DNA of 27,706 nucleotides from Pseudomonadota bacterium (GTDB lineage: Bacteria > Pseudomonadota > Gammaproteobacteria > Steroidobacterales > Steroidobacteraceae). Both the position numbers and the translations under genes were made by a program. Positions 23,713 through 27,706 of this stretch are shown in pieces; the first letter of the stretch is position 1, and each line of letters starts with the position of its first letter. The notes below the pieces were generated by a model. That model did not search any database. It was not told where the DNA came from and was given only the letters and a program-made list of their open reading frames with translations. The stretch lies in assembly GCA_023428645.1 (NCBI GenBank), contig JAEYXD010000044.1:1-27706 (forward strand), given 5' to 3'.

Positions 23713-25386
23713 TTGACTACGAAGACGGCTGCGATCTGCGCGCTGCTCGGCGCGGGTGTGTTCTGTACGAGCGGCATCGATGCGGCGCCTCCCGCGCAGA
23801 ATGCCGCCGCGACGGCGCCCATGAAGGTGGCGCTGCGCCGAATCACCGAAAGTCAGTATCGGCACACGATTGCCGACGTGTTCGGTCCCGCGATCAAGGT
23901 CGAAGCGCGCTTCGAGCCGGAGCGCCGCGAGGATGGCTTGCTGGCGCTCGGCAGCGCCATGCTGTCGCTCACCTCGTCCGGTTTTGAACAGTATTTCGCG
24001 CTGGCCAGTGCGATCGCGGATCAAGCCCTGAGCGAGCCGCGGCGCAACGCGCTCGTCGGCTGCACGCCCGCCGACGCGACCAAGGCCGACGATGCTTGTG
24101 CACGCCAATTCATCTCGACCTACGGCGAGCGCCTGTTCCGTCGGCCGCTGACGCCGGTCGAGGTCGACAGCCGTTTGCAGTCGGCGGCGCTCGGCGCCAA
24201 GCAGGCCAAGGATTTCTACGCCGGGCTCGAGCTGGCGCTCACGAGCCTGCTCGTGGCGCCCGATTTCTTGTTCAGAATCGAAACGGCGGAGCCCGATCCG
24301 GCGAACCCGAAGCAACCGCGGTTGGATGCGTTCACGAAAGCAGCGCGGCTGTCGTACTTGCTGTGGGACTCAACACCCGACGCAGAGCTGTTGGCGGCGG
24401 CGCGCACGGGCGCACTGCATTCGCAGGCCGAACTCGACCGGCAAATCGCGCGCATGCTCGCGTCGCCGAAATTCGAAGACGGTGCGCGCGCGTTCTTCGC
24501 GGACATGCTGCAGCTGGATGGCTTTGGCAATCTCGTCAAGGATCCGGCGATCTATCCGAAGTTCAATCAGTCGGTCGCCGAGAGCGCTCGTGAGCAGATG
24601 TTGTTGCGGACGATCGATCTGCTCGTGCGCGAGCAGGGCGACTATCGCGATCTGTTCACGTCGAGCGCGACGTATCTGAATCGACCACTGGCGTCGGTCT
24701 ACAACGTTGCGTATGCATCCAAGGCGCCTTGGGCGACATACACGTTCCCGGACGCAGCCGAGCGCTCCGGGATTCTCACCGACATCGGCTTCCTGTCGTT
24801 GCACGCCCATCCCGGTGCGTCCTCGCCGACGCGCCGAGGCATCAAGGTGCTCGAAGTGTTCATGTGCCAGGCAACGCCGCAGCCGCCGGCGAACGTCGAC
24901 TTCTCGACGGTGCAAGACAGCACGAAGGGTACGGTGCGCGGCCGGCTGCTCGATCACATGGAAAACGAAGGCTGTTCCGGTTGCCATCGTCGCACCGATC
25001 CGATCGGTCTCGCGCTCGAGCACTTCGACGGTCTCGGTCAGCTGCGCACGCTCGAGAACGGTGTGCCGATCGACGTCACGGCGGAGCTGAAGGAGGCGAA
25101 GTTCGAAGGGGCGCGCGGCCTCGGCGAGTATCTGCGTAACGAGCCGCGCGTGCCGGCATGCCTCGTGCGCAACGTGTACTCGTACGGCGTCGGCCAGAAA
25201 ACGTTCGGCCGCGATCGCCAATACCTCGCCGCTCGGACGCAGGCCTTCATCGACAGCGGTTATCGGTTTCCTGCGCTCGTGAAACAGATCGCCTCGAGTC
25301 CGGAATTCTTCAAGGTCGTCGTGCCTCGGACAGCGGCACCGGCCGCGGAAGCTGCCGTCACCCAGCTGCAGCAAGTCGAGGAGTAG
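23713..25386 (+). CDS. DUF1592/DUF1588-type exported haem-binding protein
   Basis: A 557-residue exported protein of the multi-DUF family first noted in planctomycetes (DUF1587, DUF1595, DUF1592, DUF1588, DUF1585 in order). Seen: a Sec signal (ICALLGAGVFCTSGIDA), RRITESQYRHTIADVFG (DUF1587-like), YGERLFRRPLTPVEV (DUF1595-like), ARLSYLLWDSTPDAEL and LASPKFEDGARAFFADML (DUF1592), SGILTDIGFLSLHAHPG and SPTRRGIKVLEVFMC (DUF1588), and a C-terminal DUF1585-like end (ASSPEFFKVV). A haem c motif CSGCH (421-425) sits in GCSGCHRRTDPIGLALEHFD. TTG at 23713 is chosen because AGGGGG lies eight bases upstream. The N-terminal cytochrome domain found in longer relatives is absent. The substrate is unknown. 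Confidence 0.9.
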   Translation: MTTKTAAICALLGAGVFCTSGIDAAPPAQNAAATAPMKVALRRITESQYRHTIADVFGPAIKVEARFEPERREDGLLALGSAMLSLTSSGFEQYFALASAIADQALSEPRRNALVGCTPADATKADDACARQFISTYGERLFRRPLTPVEVDSRLQSAALGAKQAKDFYAGLELALTSLLVAPDFLFRIETAEPDPANPKQPRLDAFTKAARLSYLLWDSTPDAELLAAARTGALHSQAELDRQIARMLASPKFEDGARAFFADMLQLDGFGNLVKDPAIYPKFNQSVAESAREQMLLRTIDLLVREQGDYRDLFTSSATYLNRPLASVYNVAYASKAPWATYTFPDAAERSGILTDIGFLSLHAHPGASSPTRRGIKVLEVFMCQATPQPPANVDFSTVQDSTKGTVRGRLLDHMENEGCSGCHRRTDPIGLALEHFDGLGQLRTLENGVPIDVTAELKEAKFEGARGLGEYLRNEPRVPACLVRNVYSYGVGQKTFGRDRQYLAARTQAFIDSGYRFPALVKQIASSPEFFKVVVPRTAAPAAEAAVTQLQQVEE

Positions 25387-25390
25387 CTCG

Positions 25391-26746
25391 ATGAAATTGC
25401 GTTTCAGTCGTCGCTCGGTGCTCAAGGGGCTGCTCGGCAGCAGCGCGGTATATGTCGGACTACCGATGCTCGATGCGTTCCTCGATGGCAACGGCACCGC
25501 GCTCGCCGATGGCGCGCCGCTGCCGATACGGTTCGGCACGTATTTCTGGGGCCTGGGTCTGACCGACACGCCGACCGGCGGCACGCGCTGGGTGCCGAGC
25601 AAAGTCGGCGCGGGTTACGAGGTCATGCCGGAGCTCGAGTCGCTCGCGGCCTTCAAGGACAAGGTATCGGTGTTCTCTGGGTTCCGCGTAATCGGCGATG
25701 GCCGCGCGAACCTCGTGCATTGGACGGGGCATGCATCGATTCTCTCGGGCATCGCGCCGGCGGCGGCGAGCAGGTTCGACGGTCCTTCCTTCGACACGAA
25801 AGTCGCCGACGCGATCGGCACGTCCACTCGCTTCAAGACGATCGATGTCGATGCCTCGGTGTCGCGCCAGCCCGTGAGCTATTCGACGCGCACGGGCTCG
25901 ACCTTCGCTTCGCCCGACGCCACGCCGCTTGCGTTGTACACGCGCTTGTTCGGTCCGGGCTTTCAGGATCCGAACAGCGACACCTGGACCCCCGATCCTT
26001 CGATCATGCTGCGCCAGAGCGTGCTCTCCGCCGTGACAGAGCAGCGCCACGCGCTGATGAAGGGGCTCGGCCGGGCCGACCAGCTGAAGATGGACCAGTA
26101 CTTCAGCTCGGTGCGCGACATGGAGAACCAGCTCGCCGTGCAACTCCAGAGACCCGAGAAGGCGGAGTCGTGCGTCATCCCGTCCGCGCCGCAGGAGATG
26201 GCGCGCGGCGCTTCCGTGGACATCGTCAACGAGAATACGAAGACGATGGCGAAGCTGCTCGCGATGGGACTCGCGTGCAATCAGTCGCGCGTCTTCACGT
26301 TCGTGCACACGGCCGGCGCTTCGGAAACGTACATGGCCGGACAGAGCAAGATCTATCACCAGATCACGCACGATGAGCCGACCGATGCCCAGCTCGGCTA
26401 TCAGCCCGAGACGAGCAAGCTCGCCAGCCAGGTGATGAAGGGGCTCGGTTCGCTCCTCGCGGAGCTGGATGCGATCAAGGAGGGCGACGGCACGTTGCTC
26501 GACAACTCGCTCGTCATGGCGTTCAGCGATACCGGCTACGCGAAGATTCACGCGATCGAGAACATTCCGATGTTCCTCGCCGGCCGCGCCGGCGGCAGGC
26601 ACAAGGCCGGGCAGCACATCGCCGGCAAAGGCGATGCGGTGACGCGCGTGTCGCTGACCGCGATGCAGCTGGCTGGCGCCCCCGTCGGCGAGTTCGGGGT
26701 CGGCTCGATGAAGACCGTAAATCCGATTCGCGAAGTCATGGCATGA
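25391..26746 (+). CDS. DUF1552 family protein, Tat-exported
   Basis: A 451-residue DUF1552 protein with a twin-arginine signal (SRRSVLKG at residues 6-13, then GLLGSSAVYVGLPML). The body has conserved-looking blocks: IRFGTYFWGLGL, SGFRVIGDGRANLVHWTGHASILSG, FDTKVADAIG, FTFVHTAGASETYMAG and VMAFSDTGYAKIHAIENIPMFLAGRAGG. The fold resembles the alkaline-phosphatase-like DUF1501/DUF1552 group, but no metal-site residues are certain. It begins 4 bp after the DUF1592 stop with GAGGAG overlapping that stop, so the two are translationally linked; such pairs recur in many bacteria. The biochemical role is undescribed as far as I know. Confidence 0.92.
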   Translation: MKLRFSRRSVLKGLLGSSAVYVGLPMLDAFLDGNGTALADGAPLPIRFGTYFWGLGLTDTPTGGTRWVPSKVGAGYEVMPELESLAAFKDKVSVFSGFRVIGDGRANLVHWTGHASILSGIAPAAASRFDGPSFDTKVADAIGTSTRFKTIDVDASVSRQPVSYSTRTGSTFASPDATPLALYTRLFGPGFQDPNSDTWTPDPSIMLRQSVLSAVTEQRHALMKGLGRADQLKMDQYFSSVRDMENQLAVQLQRPEKAESCVIPSAPQEMARGASVDIVNENTKTMAKLLAMGLACNQSRVFTFVHTAGASETYMAGQSKIYHQITHDEPTDAQLGYQPETSKLASQVMKGLGSLLAELDAIKEGDGTLLDNSLVMAFSDTGYAKIHAIENIPMFLAGRAGGRHKAGQHIAGKGDAVTRVSLTAMQLAGAPVGEFGVGSMKTVNPIREVMA

Positions 26747-26757
26747 GGAGCGCGCGC

Positions 26758-27706
26758 GTGAAACGAACTGTCGACACTGCCGAAGCCAATGCGCCCATGA
26801 CTCGAGCGCAAGGCTGCGCGTGGACGGCCGCGCTGGCGGTCGTCGTCCTCGGCTCGCCCTCCGCGGCGCTCGCGGCGTGGACGAAGTCGTATGTCGTCGA
26901 ATGGAACGAGCCGGCGATGTACTACGGCGCGAAGTCCGGCGTGATCGATCCCGGAACGGATTGCCCGCAAGGCACGAACCCGGAGATCGATTGGATCAAA
27001 GTGTTGATGGACGCGGGATACACGCGCGAGGAAGCGGAGTGGCTGCGCAATCCGGCGAATCCGACGCGCAGCCCCGTGCATGGCCAGAATCAGATGGCGT
27101 TTCGCGGCAAGGAGCGCGCGAACGTGTACGTGAATCCGACTTCGACGCCCGATCCGGGTCTGGTGGGTGTGACCGGTACGATCGGCGAAGGCATCGATCT
27201 CGATGGCAACGAGGCGACGGGCTTCACGAGCCCGACCGGCGAGAAGGGTATCGACAACAACTTCTACAAGACGCTCGGCTGTTGGAAGACGTATCGCGGC
27301 CCGCGGCGCCTGTCGAGCGGCGCACTGCAGTTCAATGACTCGATGCGCAATGGCGGCTGGACGACGGTCATCGTCGTCGCGGGCACGGGCAACGATCCGC
27401 TGAACGACGAGAACGTCACCGTGGGGTTCTACGTCAGCGACGACAAGATGGTGAAGGACGGCAACGGCGACATCGCGCGCGACTACACCTTCAGCATCAA
27501 GCCGCACGCGAAGTACGAGGCGATCTTTCCCGCGCGCTCTCGTAACGGCGTGATCACCTCGACGCGGCCCGTCGCGGGCGCGTTGCGCGATCCGGGTTAC
27601 TGGCGCGATCTGGAGCTGCTGCAGGCACAAGTGAAATTGGAGATGAAGCCGGACGGCGCCCTCACGGGCTACGTCGGCGGCTATCGCGCCTGGGAGCCGG
27701 TCTATC
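26758..27706 (+). CDS. Secreted protein of unknown function, 3' truncated by window end
   Basis: The frame stays open to the last base (316 complete codons). GTG at 26758 is preceded by GAGGAG at seven-base spacing, supporting it over the in-frame ATG at 26797; either gives a Sec signal (WTAALAVVVLGSPSAALA). The mature part has DCPQGTNPEIDWIKVLMDAG, HGQNQMAFRGKERANVYVNP, GIDLDGNEATG, GIDNNFYKTLGCWKTYRG and NDENVTVGFYVSDD, the last suggesting a beta-rich domain. No CxxCH is visible in the part present. It begins 11 bp after the DUF1552 gene, so it belongs to the same operon and probably the same exported system. I do not recognise the family. Confidence 0.85.
   Translation, partial: MKRTVDTAEANAPMTRAQGCAWTAALAVVVLGSPSAALAAWTKSYVVEWNEPAMYYGAKSGVIDPGTDCPQGTNPEIDWIKVLMDAGYTREEAEWLRNPANPTRSPVHGQNQMAFRGKERANVYVNPTSTPDPGLVGVTGTIGEGIDLDGNEATGFTSPTGEKGIDNNFYKTLGCWKTYRGPRRLSSGALQFNDSMRNGGWTTVIVVAGTGNDPLNDENVTVGFYVSDDKMVKDGNGDIARDYTFSIKPHAKYEAIFPARSRNGVITSTRPVAGALRDPGYWRDLELLQAQVKLEMKPDGALTGYVGGYRAWEPVY

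Noticed and set aside
24370..25602. A 410-codon minus-strand open frame across the DUF1592 gene
   Set aside because: It lies antisense to conserved domains and a CxxCH haem site on the plus strand and has the usual shadow composition.
26548..27630. A 360-codon minus-strand open frame across the end of the DUF1552 gene and the last gene
   Set aside because: It is antisense to two genes that have ribosome sites, export signals and family motifs, and its own translation shows no domain.
1..27706. Search for CRISPR arrays, tRNA/rRNA genes, insertion sequences and attachment sites
   Set aside because: No regularly spaced repeats, tRNA cloverleaf, transposase-like protein or terminal inverted repeats were apparent by eye.

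Overview
The window looks like chromosome from a GC-rich, respiring Gram-negative bacterium, most likely a proteobacterium. The evidence is a fused haem-copper oxidase subunit I/III, two periplasmic cytochromes c', a high-potential iron-sulfur protein (HiPIP), a TonB-dependent outer-membrane receptor, lipoproteins and Tat signals. Steroidobacter/Nevskia-like gammaproteobacteria would fit the mix of TonB receptor and DUF1592/DUF1552 genes, but no rRNA or marker gene is present to settle the taxon. I see no tRNA, rRNA, insertion sequence, phage gene or CRISPR array. The two ends cut through genes. Coding density is high and the longest gap between genes is about 195 bp.

Left part (1-7273, all +): a 5'-truncated oxidase I/III gene, a small membrane protein and a GH15 glucan hydrolase/trehalase are chained by 4-bp ATGA overlaps. 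A GT-B glycosyltransferase-like gene and a GPH-type sugar:cation symporter follow. A perfect 12-bp hairpin at the symporter stop separates this block from a convergent block on the minus strand: cytochrome c' (7288-7758) and glycerol kinase (7943-9427).

Middle (9621-16114): a Do/HtrA periplasmic protease and a hemerythrin-like protein lie on the plus strand. Convergent with the latter, 1 bp apart, is a two-gene minus-strand cassette: a split-barrel flavin-type protein, then a protein fusing a split barrel, a GAF domain and a winged-helix-like C-terminus. A GIY-YIG-like protein (+) comes next, then a NarL-type response regulator and its HisKA_3 sensor kinase (-, 4-bp overlap).

Right part (16292-27706): divergent from the kinase pair are a TonB-dependent receptor and a YVTN beta-propeller lipoprotein 4 bp apart, then an unrecognised secreted protein. 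A regulator fusing two helix-turn-helix modules (short N-terminal HTH plus TetR) overlaps tail-to-tail by 44 bp with a second TetR regulator. Divergent from the second TetR is a redox run: HiPIP, a second cytochrome c', a haem-binding DUF1592-type protein, a Tat-exported DUF1552 protein and a secreted protein of unknown function cut by the window end. This run is the best candidate for an under-described system: an exported redox cassette of unknown substrate. All functional assignments are from reading the translated sequence and motifs; no database search was run.
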